From NCBI RefSeq assembly GCF_030272615.1, contig NC_081406.1, positions 470,570,400 to 470,634,399 on the forward strand: a stretch of 64,000 bases of DNA, given 5' to 3'. The position numbers were made by a program, and so were the translations under genes. The stretch is from Cryptomeria japonica. Its lineage: Eukaryota; Streptophyta; Pinopsida; Cupressales; Cupressaceae. This document shows, in pieces, positions 47,658 through 58,350 of this stretch. Positions within the stretch are counted from its first letter, which is position 1, and every line of letters starts with the position of its first letter. Below the pieces are notes generated by a model. It saw only the letters and a program-made list of their open reading frames with translations. It made no database searches and had not been told where the DNA came from.

Positions 47658-49319
47658 TGTAACGTCATAAATTGTACGCACTTGCTAAAGCAGTACAATT
47701 TAACACCTAGTTTAGCACCCGCCTTGGCGCAGTTGCACTTTGCATGGCATTTCCCCTTTAGCACTTAATTAATTGAATTAATTAGGTCTAAAGGTTCTAT
47801 TTCACCATTTTCCACATCACAAAGTCGGGCCCTTTCATTAAAGCGTGCCCCTTTCATTTTATTCCGCCAATACATCACTTAATCAAAAACCCTAATTAAG
47901 CCCTATTCTGAGCTTGGGGGCTTAATTTCGGGGGTCAAAACATCTCAAAATCACCTGTAACTTCGGGATTCTCTCTAAAATCATCATATCTGACGGCCCT
48001 GAAAATTTGGTGAAAAGTTGTTGGGACCGTGGCGCCCGGAGTGCACACGGTCCCGGACATTTTTCTCGAAATTTTAGGAGCGCGATCCAATCATAAAATA
48101 AAGCTTAACCCCAAGAAATTGGCGGGATATTCAATCTCTAGGTCGGCCAAAAGACGAAATTGCGACCTAGGGTTTCATACATAAGAGCTCTCTTTCTTCA
48201 TTTGAAGGGATTCGATTTTTGTTTTCAGGAACTTCATATGCAGCGAAAGAGCAGATCTTTGAAGACTTCAACATCTTACAACATCCCTCTATCAAGCATT
48301 TATTAATTCCATTTATCCATTTAGGGCTTGGAAGACATTGAAGAACAATAGGAGATTACCGACTGAAGATTGGCTTGTACTCCTCCCTTGAGGGTTGGGT
48401 ATGATTTCATGTTGTTTTCATGTCTTTACATAAGCTTCAATACATCATTTATTCATGCTTTAGATCACTTTGCATCTTGATTTAGAGCATTTATGTTATC
48501 ATTTACAAGCAATTAGGGTTTACTTTCTAGGTTGCTCTAGTTTGCTTTCTTGCATTTTAGGACCTTGCACACACACTAGGTCTGCACACACAATACATAT
48601 TACAAAACAACTTGGCTATTCGTGGAGGTGGAAATCACCGAAGCGGGGGTTTGACTAAGGCAAAACCCTATATAGCCGCCCATACACCCTTTTTCAGATA
48701 TCATTGCAGGTTTCAGGATTCAGACGACGCCGCAGGATACAGATCCGGAGAGAGAAGGTCGAGACAGCACTCTGTATCAAATTGCAGAGCAGAAGACTGG
48801 GACAGGGGCACTGGGCGCCCTGGTCCTGCCAGGACAGGGGCGCTGGGCGCCCTGGTCCTTGGGACAGAGGCGCTGGGCGCCCTGGTCCTCCGGACAGACA
48901 GCTTTTAGACAGCTTTCCGACAGTGTTCCAGAGTGCAGAACAACAGTTTTCGGTGCAGTTTTCAGGACAGTGGCGCCCGCGCCCCCGTCCTGAACATTTT
49001 CAGTCCGATTTTGACTCCGGGTACACATCTGCATTCTTATTTCATCCTTGTATTTACAACTGTTCATTGTTTAATCTCAATTCTGCAATCTTGTTATTAG
49101 TTCATACTTGCATTTTGGGATTAGGGTTTGAACTTGCATTACTTGATCTTACAATTTCAACAAGGGAATAGAAATCCTAATAGATATCTCGTGGCTCTCT
49201 CTTTCACAAAAAGAAGTAGCCAATTGTGCGATATCTCTAGGCTCTTTCGTAATCCGTAATGTGTGTCAAAAGGTAGGATTAGGGCATGATTAACCTAGTC
49301 TCGCTTTTTCCCCCACACA
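47658..49319 (+). repeat. Tat element 3' LTR
   Basis: This 1662-bp copy is very similar to the 5' LTR. It is 32 bp longer, largely because the GC-rich tract has three GGCGCC units (about 48805-48895) where the 5' copy has two. Confidence 0.93.
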
Positions 49320-49614
49320 TATACACATACTATCTATAGTAGTATCATTCGATTATGGGTAAGGTTTCCCACCATGGTTTTTCCCCTTACAAGGTTTCCA
49401 CGTACAAATCTTTGTGTTATGTGTTGCGGATATTGTTTCTCTTTCTGTTTCATGCATTAAGTTTCATCGGTACTGTTATTAACTGTTAATCTGTTTACCG
49501 ACATTAAGTTTGGTTTACCGGTATTACACATTAAGTTTGGTTAAAGTATATTTGGGTTGAAATTAATAGACAACTGATTCACCCCCCCCTCTTAGTTGCC
49601 TCTGGGTCCTAACA
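49320..49614 (+). repeat. Copia-1 3' LTR, last piece
   Basis: This matches the 5' LTR from about 14751 to its end, with the C-rich run and CTAACA end. The first five bases (TATAC) are the right Tat target duplication. The TGAGA after 49614 is the right Copia-1 duplication. Confidence 0.92.
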
Positions 49615-49619
49615 TGAGA

Positions 49620-52300
49620 AGTATATTGATACCACAATGCAATTGATCTGACCTATTTTGATAGAAATTTTGACAAGTGCAGAAAGAACATGAATGATAA
49701 CTGGTTAAAGACCCTAAGACCTACCATTGCAAGATGGCCATAAACTCTTCCAATATGTGACTTCATTCAAGAAGTCAATGATTTGATAACTCTTTTAAGT
49801 AGAGTGAAGGGCCTTCCCACCTCCAACACTTACTACAGATGGATGTATGAATACGTCCATGTGATTAGGAAAAATAAAGAAAATATATTTTGGAGAAACA
49901 AATCAGTGATGATATCTATTAGCAGTTGTCCTAGGTACCTACCCCACTCAAGTTTTACTTGACCTCATACTTGGTGTATGTTGTGGCTCAATGAGACATT
50001 TTCTTGGTTTATCTACAACTTTTGACATGAGATAGATTGAGGTAGATAAATACTATTCCTAGTTGGTTCTTCATGATAGTCATGGGCATTTCCAAAGAGT
50101 GAATGATGCATTCTTTGGTTATTATATGATTATGTTGAACAAGAATTTGTATAATAAGCGAGTATCTGATCATGCTTGGGAGGTGGTGAACCAATATGGA
50201 TGCATGTTCCTTCAATTACTAACTATCACATACCTCAGGTTTGGTTGTTTCATTGGTGAGTCTTTCATGCTCCCTAGGTACCCTTCTGATAAGATTGTAT
50301 TGATGGAGCTAGCTTGTCAAATGAATGCAGTACATGAGGCCCAATCAGGTTCTCATAAAACAGGTTTGAAATTCTCTCTTACCATTGGTATATATTTCAT
50401 CAACGCCATCTTCAAAGCTAAAGCAATGGAAGAGGACATGAGAAGAGTCACTATGAGGTTCTTTAAGGCCAGGAAGGACTTAGACTACAGAGGGATGAGA
50501 AATAAGCTGAAAAAGGCATATGTTCATGTGCATCAAATTGAAGATGTTTAGGTTAATTGCAGATCTAAGCAAAATGTAAGAAAATTTGACTATTGTCAGT
50601 TAACAATTGAGAAAATTGAGAACTTTGGTCTTGTTGATGTTCCTAATGATCTTGAGGAAGATGGAGACATCCTAGATCCTATGTACAAGAAGAACAAAGT
50701 TTCCTCTACTCCTTTTCCTCTCATCCAATGCTTGAAAAAGGAATGTACTTCCATCGGCGAGTGATTTCAATATTCTTACGAATTCTAATATTTGGTTGAC
50801 TTTGCATGGTGTTCCAATGAAACCCTTTTCTTCTAGTTCTAATGATGATATTTTTGGCCCAATGGGAAGGAGATCATAAATTAGAACCAAGAACAAACAG
50901 GATCCTGCTACTCTGGCCAAGGCTCCCAAATTGAATTTCACAGTTGGAATTAAGAAAGGGAAATACCAAGGACAACCATCGATCTCTAATGTTCATGAGA
51001 AACAAGAGTCTAAATTTCCAAATGAACAAGTGGAGGGTGAGAATCTTGATGAAGAACCAATTGATGTTGATCAATTGGAAGAAGGGAGAGAAGAAGGTGA
51101 TTAAGAACATGGTGAATTTGATGAACAAAAATTGCCACAAGCAGAGAAGTTCTTACCCCAGGTAACTCGTTCTTCATCTACGTTACATGTTCCTATCTCT
51201 ACTTTTGAGTTAGAACCTCCAGTGATCACTAGTATTTCCCCTCCAAATATTATCCATACATATCTTCCACTAGTGTGAGTGAGTCCATTCTAGATACACC
51301 TCATGACAATATTGAGAATGTTTTCTCAACTTTTCCCATGTTTTCTGAGGGGTCTGTCACCATGATGGATGACTTTGACAAATTCATGAATGAGTTGTCT
51401 CCTACATCTAATGAATAATCCCTTGAAAATCCTTCCCTTGTAGTCACCATGACCTCTCCTATTGTAACCACAATTGTTCAAAACTCTATCAATCCTTCTC
51501 AGGAGGTGGTAGTAGATGAAGATGATGGTTCAACTTTACCACCTTGGTTGTTTTTTAATGCGCCAAGGAGGAAGAAGCAGGTAGTTTCTCCTGAACTGTG
51601 AAGCCCAAAACTACAAGAAGGCTAAAACTCTATCAAGGGTTAAGGTTGACAAAGGAAGGAACAAGTATGCTAAGGTTGTTGTACCTCCTCCAAACACATA
51701 TATTGATAAAATTCAAGAATCATATTATGTGATTCACAAGATTCAACTAGAAAAGAAAACTCATGATTATGTGGTGTAGGATGCTCAGTCATCCTTGGAA
51801 GCCATCATCTCCATATATGATGAAGACAAGGCCACGAAAGATCAACTCAAGGCACAAATTGAGCAACTCACCTCAATTTTTATCAAGGTAACTAAGTCCA
51901 TAGAGGTTGTTGAACCAATAACCTCATCCTTAGATGAACATGTTGTTAAAAGAGCTAAGCAAATAGGGTCACAAAGCAGAGTTGTAGGAGAATGGATGGA
52001 TCGGATGCTGAGTCAAGGCACAAGACTCATAAGTTTAGCTTGTACCATTGTCAACAATCTTGATGCAGTGAGGATAGATGTAGATAGCACCATAGAGATT
52101 TTCTCTTAGGAACTTGAAACACAAGAAAAAGATTTTGAAGCCTGATTGAAATTTGAAGACTATGATCATGATGATCTCATTCAAAATGGCGTTATCCCTT
52201 TGCGTTGAATGTATGTTGAGTAGTGAGAGGCATTAGAACATTAGATGAATATCCTAGAGCACCTAGTCAAGGATATGAGGAAAGCCCCAAAAAGAATGTG
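49620..52300 (+). pseudogene. Unrecognised decayed ORF, 3' part (fragment C)
   Basis: The frame from fragments A and B continues a few codons in phase after Copia-1, then a frameshift near 49650 leads to further open stretches. Among them is 50063-50551, about 160 codons, hydrophobic then Lys/Arg-rich. Others lie near 50944-51165 and at 51795-52109, with Gln/Leu/Ile heptads that look like a coiled coil. Lys- and Pro-rich linkers and many stops separate them. Laid end to end with the upstream pieces, the former protein would be roughly 900-1000 residues. I recognise no domain. It could be a gene of an unclassified retroelement or a decayed host gene. Confidence 0.45.
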
Positions 52301-53822
52301 CAAATAAGAAGAAGGATATTGTTGCTAAGATCTCTAAAATCCATGTTTTTTCCTCGATGAGAATGAAAAGGTGCTTGATATGGATTAAATCATCAAATAG
52401 TTCATCTTTCTCATGACTGTTGAAGTTGCTGGATCTTTAGTTCATCATGGATTTTCTGGATTCACTTTTGAAGAAACATAAAAAATGTTGCATCGACTTG
52501 GAAGATTCCATCACTGAGATCAAGGTCATTACCAAAAATACCCATGGGCCTGATGGAATTCAAATGATGAACACTTTATAGAAGTTCTAGGAATTCTAGA
52601 AGCGAGATTCAGCTTAGGGAAATATTTTTCCCAGTGACATTTCATTTTATCCATCGACACCTCAGGTGTGATTATGTAATTGCTGGTATGCACTTGTTGA
52701 GTGCACAAGTCCTAAGACAAATTGAAATCTTCTTTTGACTTAGTCATAAGATTAGTTATAATTTCCTATTTTCATGTTGCACCCCTCTTCTATATATATG
52801 AGGGTTATTATTATAAAAAGGATCTTTTTTCCATATTTATTTATGCAACAAAACTCTGCCAAAGTGAAGAGAAAATTGAGACTTGGTGTTCATTTTGTAA
52901 ATTTGCAATTTAATCAAGTCAAGAGAAGAGCTTGGCATTCAAACTTTGTTTTGAGTACAATCTTTTATGTGGTATGAATATTCTTATGTCATTGGTATCA
53001 TATGTTCTTGAATGATTAAAGTTGGATATAGTTATTATTGTTTAATATTGAAGAACTTTTGAGTCTTTACAAGTATTCTTTGAGTTACTTTGGAAATTCA
53101 AAAATTGGAAATTAGTTGAGAGAAAGTTTCTTTAAGTCTTTGAGATTGTACAAATTATCTCTAGAAATCGTATTTCGAAGTTTAAAAGTAGAGTCTTTGT
53201 GCTATAAAAAATATCTAGTTAGATTAGAATATCTTTTAATATATTTGTGAGTCTTTGAGATAACAATATATTTGGGTTACAGTGGTTGATAGGAGTTTAA
53301 TATACAAAAAAATCTTTGAGTTCTTGGGTGTATGCAATTCCTGTCCTGAGGTCATTTTCAAAAAAGGGAAAGTAACGGAAGACTGTTCTTTCATGGACAC
53401 TTTAATTCCCAAATAGATTAGCTTAATACTATTGCAAGTGTTCAAGTTGTTTAAGTTAAGGGAAAATCTATTTTAAAAAGAGAATTAGATGTAATTGGTT
53501 CTGAAAGAAGAGAACTAAGTTGTTATTGTACCTTGGATTAGTGTAAAGTTAGTAGGTAGGTAGAATAGAAAGTAATTGCAGTAGAAAGGGGGATCCTTCC
53601 CTTATAATTAGGAGGGGTTATATCTTGCCTTTTGAGAGATATCATCCCATGTGCTATCGTTAAACACACATTTTGTGAACCTTTAGCAGTTTACAAAATT
53701 TTCAGCCAACATGTTCTTTGTTTGGTGATTGTGATTTTGTTGAAGCTATTTGTGAACAAGATACTAATATGTTTGAGTCTCTAAATCTTTAAAAATGTGA
53801 TTATGCAAATGTTATTATTTGT
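52301..53822. other. AT-rich, possibly LTR-like region without genes
   Basis: No coding sequence is supported. A TATATATATG box at 52791-52800 followed by GAGGG resembles an LTR promoter, and the sequence from about 52670 has the look of an LTR. I could not find a matching second copy in the window or define ends, so this is only a suggestion. Confidence 0.3.
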
Positions 53823-54046
53823 TTTAATGACAATGTTGGTATGAAAATTATAAAAAAATGGGATATAAAGGTCAAGTATTAGGAATTAATGAACAGGGAA
53901 TGAGAGAGCCAATTGAGCCAACAATAAGGCCAAAGTATGAAGGCATAGGGTGTCAAAGGTAAAAGAAATAATGCTACCAATAATAATGTTCCAGATGTTA
54001 AATTAATTCAATGCTCTCATTGTAATAAGAAAGGGGATATAAAGTG
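53823..54046 (+). pseudogene. Remnant with G-patch-like and zinc-knuckle motifs
   Basis: Translated pieces show MGYKGQVLGINEQGMREPIE, similar in layout to the G-patch-like segment of the Tat element (GYHGKGCGAHEQGIRVPLE). A truncated knuckle C-S-H-C-N-K-K-G then appears near 54012-54040. Frame changes separate the two. The LINE seems to begin just after it. It is probably a small fragment of another gypsy-like gag region. Confidence 0.5.
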
Positions 54047-54078
54047 TTGGTTTTGGTGAAATGGCTCTGTGAATTCCA

Positions 54079-55930
54079 TTGCGAAAATTTTCGGACCTCA
54101 AACGTCAGAAGTGGTTTTTTTATCGAACCAAGTATGTGATCTTGGCCTGCAACCTGGGGAATTGGGCTCCCCTGCCTCATGCTAACTCTAAATGGCAAGT
54201 GGTGAAACCCAGAAGGTTTCAAAAGGTAGTAGTGAAAAATCCTTCGTTTGATGGAAATGGTGAACAGGGTAAAATGAATTATCGTCACCAAGGAGGCACT
54301 TTCAAGCCATTCATCTCCAATAGGTTCAACCAAATCTTGAGGAAGATTTTATAAAACCAGCTCCCTGGGTTAGGCCTCACTCCAAAAATGATATAGGCAA
54401 TGGAAATAAGGTTTACAGGAGGTTGGGTGGTATTCACACCAGACCTAGGGCTTCTGTGGAAGAGGGCAAGAAAATTTTGCCTCCTCCCAAACATTCTACG
54501 ACTAAGCCGTTCATGAATATGAGCCCTAATTTAGAAATGGCAAATGTTTTGGAAATCAATGATAGTTTGGTTGAAAGGATTCAACAATCTTGCAAGGCAT
54601 TCGATGTTTTTGCAAGATGGCACAGACTTGGAGTCCCATAAGAGGCTATCACAGATTGGTTCAAGTCTTCCTTCCATTGGATAGTAAGTATAGCTATCTT
54701 GTCTGAGGGTTGTTTGTATATTGATTGTGGAAATTTGAGGCATAAGGAAGAATTATTAACAGGTAAATCATCAATTTTTAAAGGTTTTAATTTTATATTT
54801 TTAGAATGGCAACCTGATTTCAATCCAATTAAATTGTAATCTTTCAAGGTAGATAGACCGGTTATGATCCCTAACTTACTAGTAGAATTTTTGGAGATAA
54901 AAACTATTAGGAAAATAGGTAATCACTTAGGAAAATTTGTAGAGATTTGTGACAAAATAGGAAATATTCTAATTGTGTATTGATAATTAACGTGGATATT
55001 AGTGTGCAATCACTGAGGCCCATTGAAATCAGAACTGGGGAGTAGTCTTTCTTAATCTACCCTAAATTTTATAAAGGGTTTCTAGATCTAGACTCAGCCT
55101 CCGAATTGGCCTTAGAATTCCCCCCCTCTCAAACAAACCCTAGAGTAATTCCCAATTAGACATCTGTCTCAATTTGGAGCAAGGAGGGTTTGTGATCAAG
55201 GAAAACTCTTTGCCGACCAGGCAACTTGATGAGGTGGAAGATGGGGAAATTATAGTAGACCGGAGCAGGGATGAAGAGAAGAATCCCTCTCCTCTTCAAA
55301 CCCATGAGGATATGATGATGGATAAGCAAGGTAGGATTGCTAATCCAGAGATATCTCTAGTCAAGAAGGGGGAACTTATTCCAGCTTCTGAGGATAGGAA
55401 GGATGGGGAGAAGGAAGTTTTTCCTCTTATCCCTGATCTAGTCGCTGGTTTGGATGTTCGGAGCAATTTTAATGGCTCCCCCCCAACTGGTGGAAGACCC
55501 CATTAGTTTGGATAAGGCTGATCAAGAGGAAGATCTGGCTTGCAAAGAGGAAGAGGTAAACTACATTATAAACTATTTATGTGACTCAGTTACTAAGGAA
55601 ATTATGGGAAAATTGCTGGATGAATTAGTAGACAAGGATGAGCTTGATCTTCAGAAAAAATTGCGTCGAAAAGGGATTTTGAACTTTACTCATCCTTTGA
55701 GGTCTTAGATATGGAGGCCCTTTTTATAAATTTAGATAACAAAGAAAACAAAACCTTAGGTATTGAACTTTGGGCTAGAGAAAAATCTACTCTGGATTGT
55801 GCTAAGCTCTGCAAAAAGAGAGGCATGAAATCCATATCAAAGCTAAGAGCTAACGATGGTACTGCGGAAGGTCAGGTTAAACTTACAAACATGTTTCATG
55901 CAGGGAAGGGGAATTTCCTTCCCATTGTAC
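54079..55930 (+). pseudogene. LINE ORF1 (DUF4283 RNA-binding protein), broken
   Basis: ORF1 of plant LINEs makes a nucleic-acid-binding protein. The DUF4283 signature is visible from about 54800 to 55010: EWQPDFNPIKL, IPNLLVEFLEIKTIRKIGNHLGKFVEI, then a basic-acidic strand. The C-terminal part (55174-55710) is acidic and low in complexity. Stops at about 54352, 54640 and 54837 and several frame changes break the protein. No zinc knuckle is evident. Confidence 0.75.
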
Positions 55931-55934
55931 CATG

Positions 55935-57180
55935 AAAGTAGTTTCATGAAATGTTTAGGATTTAAATGCCCCTAACAAACAAAGGATAGTCAACGCTGCC
56001 TATCCATCTATAGTCCAGAATTAGTTCTGTTATAGGAGACCAAATTAGGGTATGTGGACCTAGCCTCCTTTGGCAAGTGACTAGGCTTCAAACTTAGTAC
56101 AGGGTCTCCAACCATTGGAGCCTCTGGAGGTCTTGCTATTATCTGGGATCCATGCAATATTAGTTTCTCACTATTGGAGTCACGTAGCAATTGGATGACT
56201 GGGAGGGTCACTAGCTTGAAAAACAATCTAGATTTTGTCATTATTAATGTGTATGGGCCAACTCTTAATGAGGATAAAAAGAGAGCTTGGGAGGAAATCT
56301 AGGATTTCACTAATTCCCTTAATCATTTTTTCATTTTAGGAGGCGACTTTAATGCAATTATGAATCAACATGAGAAACGAGGAGGCTTAGGTGAAAATTC
56401 TTGAGCAACTTTAGACTTTGCAGATTGGGTCCATTGATGTGGCCCAATAGAGTTCAATATGGTTAAGGATGCCTTTACCTAGAATAATAGAAGGTTAGGT
56501 TTTAGTAATATGGTATAAAAACTAGATAGGTTCTTTGTATCAGGTAGTCTCATTAACTTCCCTTATACCTTGGAAGCTTCTATTTTACCTTTCTCAGGAT
56601 CGGATCATTTCCTAATCCAACTTGGCATTCTGGGTGATTTATGCCCCAAAAGATGCCCTTTTAAATTCGAGAATATGTGGATAAAGGATGATAATATCCT
56701 TAAGCTCCTTAAGGACTGGTGGAATGAGGTTGAGGTTTCTGGGTCTAGGATCTATAAGGTAGTCAATAAACTTAAGATTATTAAGCAAAAGCTCATCCTT
56801 TGGAATAAGGAGCACTTTGGCAATATTTTTGACAAAAAGGCCCAAGTGGAAGCAGAGTTGGCTGAGTAAAATGAGAACGTGATGAGACAAGGGATGAATG
56901 AGGCCCTGTTTCCTAGAGAAAAGAAACTCCTTTTGGAACAAGAATCTATTCTTGCAAAAGAAGAAGTCTTGTGGAAACAAAAATCTAGAGAGACATGGCT
57001 GGAAGAGGGTGACAAGAATACCAAATTCTTCCACAATAGTGTGAGATATAGGAGAGTCATTAACCATATCTCTAAGATTAAAATGAGTGATGGCTCTGAG
57101 GTGGTTGATCCTAAAATCATTTCGAGGGAGGCTGTAGATTTTTTTCTCTCTTATTCTCAATTTTGACTGGAGCCCTCATT
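55935..57180 (+). pseudogene. LINE ORF2, endonuclease and linker
   Basis: The ORF2 start is near 55935, where MKVVS-stop-NV corresponds to the normal MKxxSWNVRG start. The apurinic-type endonuclease motifs GGDFNAI (about 56339-56360) and GSDHFLI (about 56600-56620) are clear. A linker rich in Lys and Glu follows, with the SRETWLEEGDKNTKFFH motif (about 56987-57035) that precedes L1 RT in plants. Stops near 56301, 56402, 56438, 56483 and 56868 interrupt it; several fit CAG-to-TAG or CGA-to-TGA. Confidence 0.85.
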
Positions 57181-58350
57181 GCTCAGTCCAGGAGAAGTTT
57201 ATTAAGTGTATTCCAAGGCTATTGAGTAAGGACAATACCTATAATCTGACTGCTAAATTTTATTTAGTAGAAGTAAAAGTTGTTCTTATGCAGATGAGTC
57301 CAAACAAATCCCTTGGTTCGGATGGCTTTCCGACCAGTTTCTTTTAAAAGTCCTGGTCCTTCTTAGGTGAGGAAGTGACAACTCTTGAAGGTATGAGGAA
57401 CTCAGATAATATCCTCAAATAAATCAATAACACTTTTCTCGCCCTTATCCCGAAAAAGGTAAAACCTGAGTGCTTTGATGAGTTTAGACCCATTGCCTTG
57501 TGCAACACAATCTATAAGCCTTTTACTAAAACTTTAGCTAATAGGCTTTAGAAACTCCTTCCTCTTCTGATTAGTGAGGAACAAACAAGTTTTGTTCTAG
57601 GAAGGTTTATTTATGATGGGGCTATTATAGCTCAGGAGGCCATCCACTCTATCTAGGAGAATGGAACTCCTAGCATGCTCTTAAAATTAGACATTAGGAA
57701 AGAATATGACAAGGTGAATTAGAGATTTTTGTGTAGATGCTTAGAAGCTTTTGGATTTCCCTCTTCCTGGATTAATTTGTTTTTTGAATGTATCTCAACG
57801 CCTAAATTCTCAGTACTGGTTAATGGCACCCCTGAAGGTTTTTTTCAGCTCCTCTAGGGGTTTAAGGCAAGGAGATCCCTTATCCCCTTTTCTCTTCATC
57901 ATTATGGTGTAATCCTTGGGGAGAGCGATCTCTAGAGCTAAGGAAAATAGTAAGATTTCAAGTATTAGAATTACTAGCAACCTAGACCCTACCACACATC
58001 AACAATTTGTGAATGACACTATGTTATATGGGCTCAATGAGTTAGGAGAGGCACAGGATTTTAAGCAGATCCTAGATTCTTACTCTAAGGCTTCTGTTCA
58101 GGAAATCAATCCATCCAAATCTGAAGTCTTCTTTTTCAATACTAAGGTAAGCTTACAACATGACATTTGTAGAATTTTGAATTTTAATTTAGGAAGTCTC
58201 CCCTGTAAGTATCTAGGTTTGCCCTTGGATAAAGGTAATGGGTTGTCAAATCTGTGGGATTCAGTAATAGATAATATTAGAAGCAAGGTAGCTACCTAGA
58301 AAGGCAAGTGGTTATCCTCTGCAAGAAGAGCCACTCTGGTCAAATCGGTT
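57181..58350 (+). pseudogene. LINE ORF2, reverse transcriptase
   Basis: Motifs: FRPIALCNTIYKPFTKTLANRL (about 57484-57548), LLKLDIRKEYDKVN (about 57680-57720) and GLRQGDPLSPFLF (about 57860-57896). The active site, normally FADDT, reads FVNDT at about 58006-58020, so one catalytic Asp is Asn. A T7 run at 57839-57845 carries one extra base that shifts the frame just before GLRQGDPLSP. Stops near 57548, 57654 and 57719 are compatible with CAG-to-TAG or TGG-to-TAG. Confidence 0.9.

Larger units (their letters stand above)
36446..49319 (+). mobile_element. Tat-lineage Ty3/gypsy element with an antisense plant mobile domain gene
   Basis: A 12.9-kb element has LTRs 36446-38075 and 47658-49319 and a perfect TATAC target duplication (36441-36445, 49320-49324). 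The primer site matches the 3' end of plant tRNA-Trp as I recall it. It has one long gag-pol frame with protease (VDNGS type), RT, RNase H, a second RNase H, and integrase. There is no chromodomain. This arrangement defines the Tat lineage (Ogre, Retand and relatives). Between pol and the 3' LTR a spliced gene lies on the opposite strand. It has few disabling changes and is probably one of the youngest large insertions here. Confidence 0.93.
13966..49614 (+). mobile_element. Copia-1: Ty1/copia LTR retrotransposon, host of three nested elements
   Basis: A plus-strand copia element has its 5' LTR at 13966-15047. Its 3' LTR is now in three pieces (27359-27964, 36268-36445, 49320-49614) because Copia-2 and the Tat element inserted into it. 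The internal region is interrupted by Gypsy-2 (17945-25654). Without insertions it is about 6.4 kb. Target duplications are TGATA and TGAGA (one mismatch). The primer site is tRNA-iMet type. Order gag, protease, integrase, RT, RNase H is diagnostic of copia. Many stops and active-site changes make it non-functional. Confidence 0.92.

Noticed and set aside
52670-53720. LTR of a separate full element
   Set aside because: A promoter-like TATATATATG is present, but I could not define TG/CA ends, target duplication or a second copy, so it is kept only as an LTR-like suggestion.
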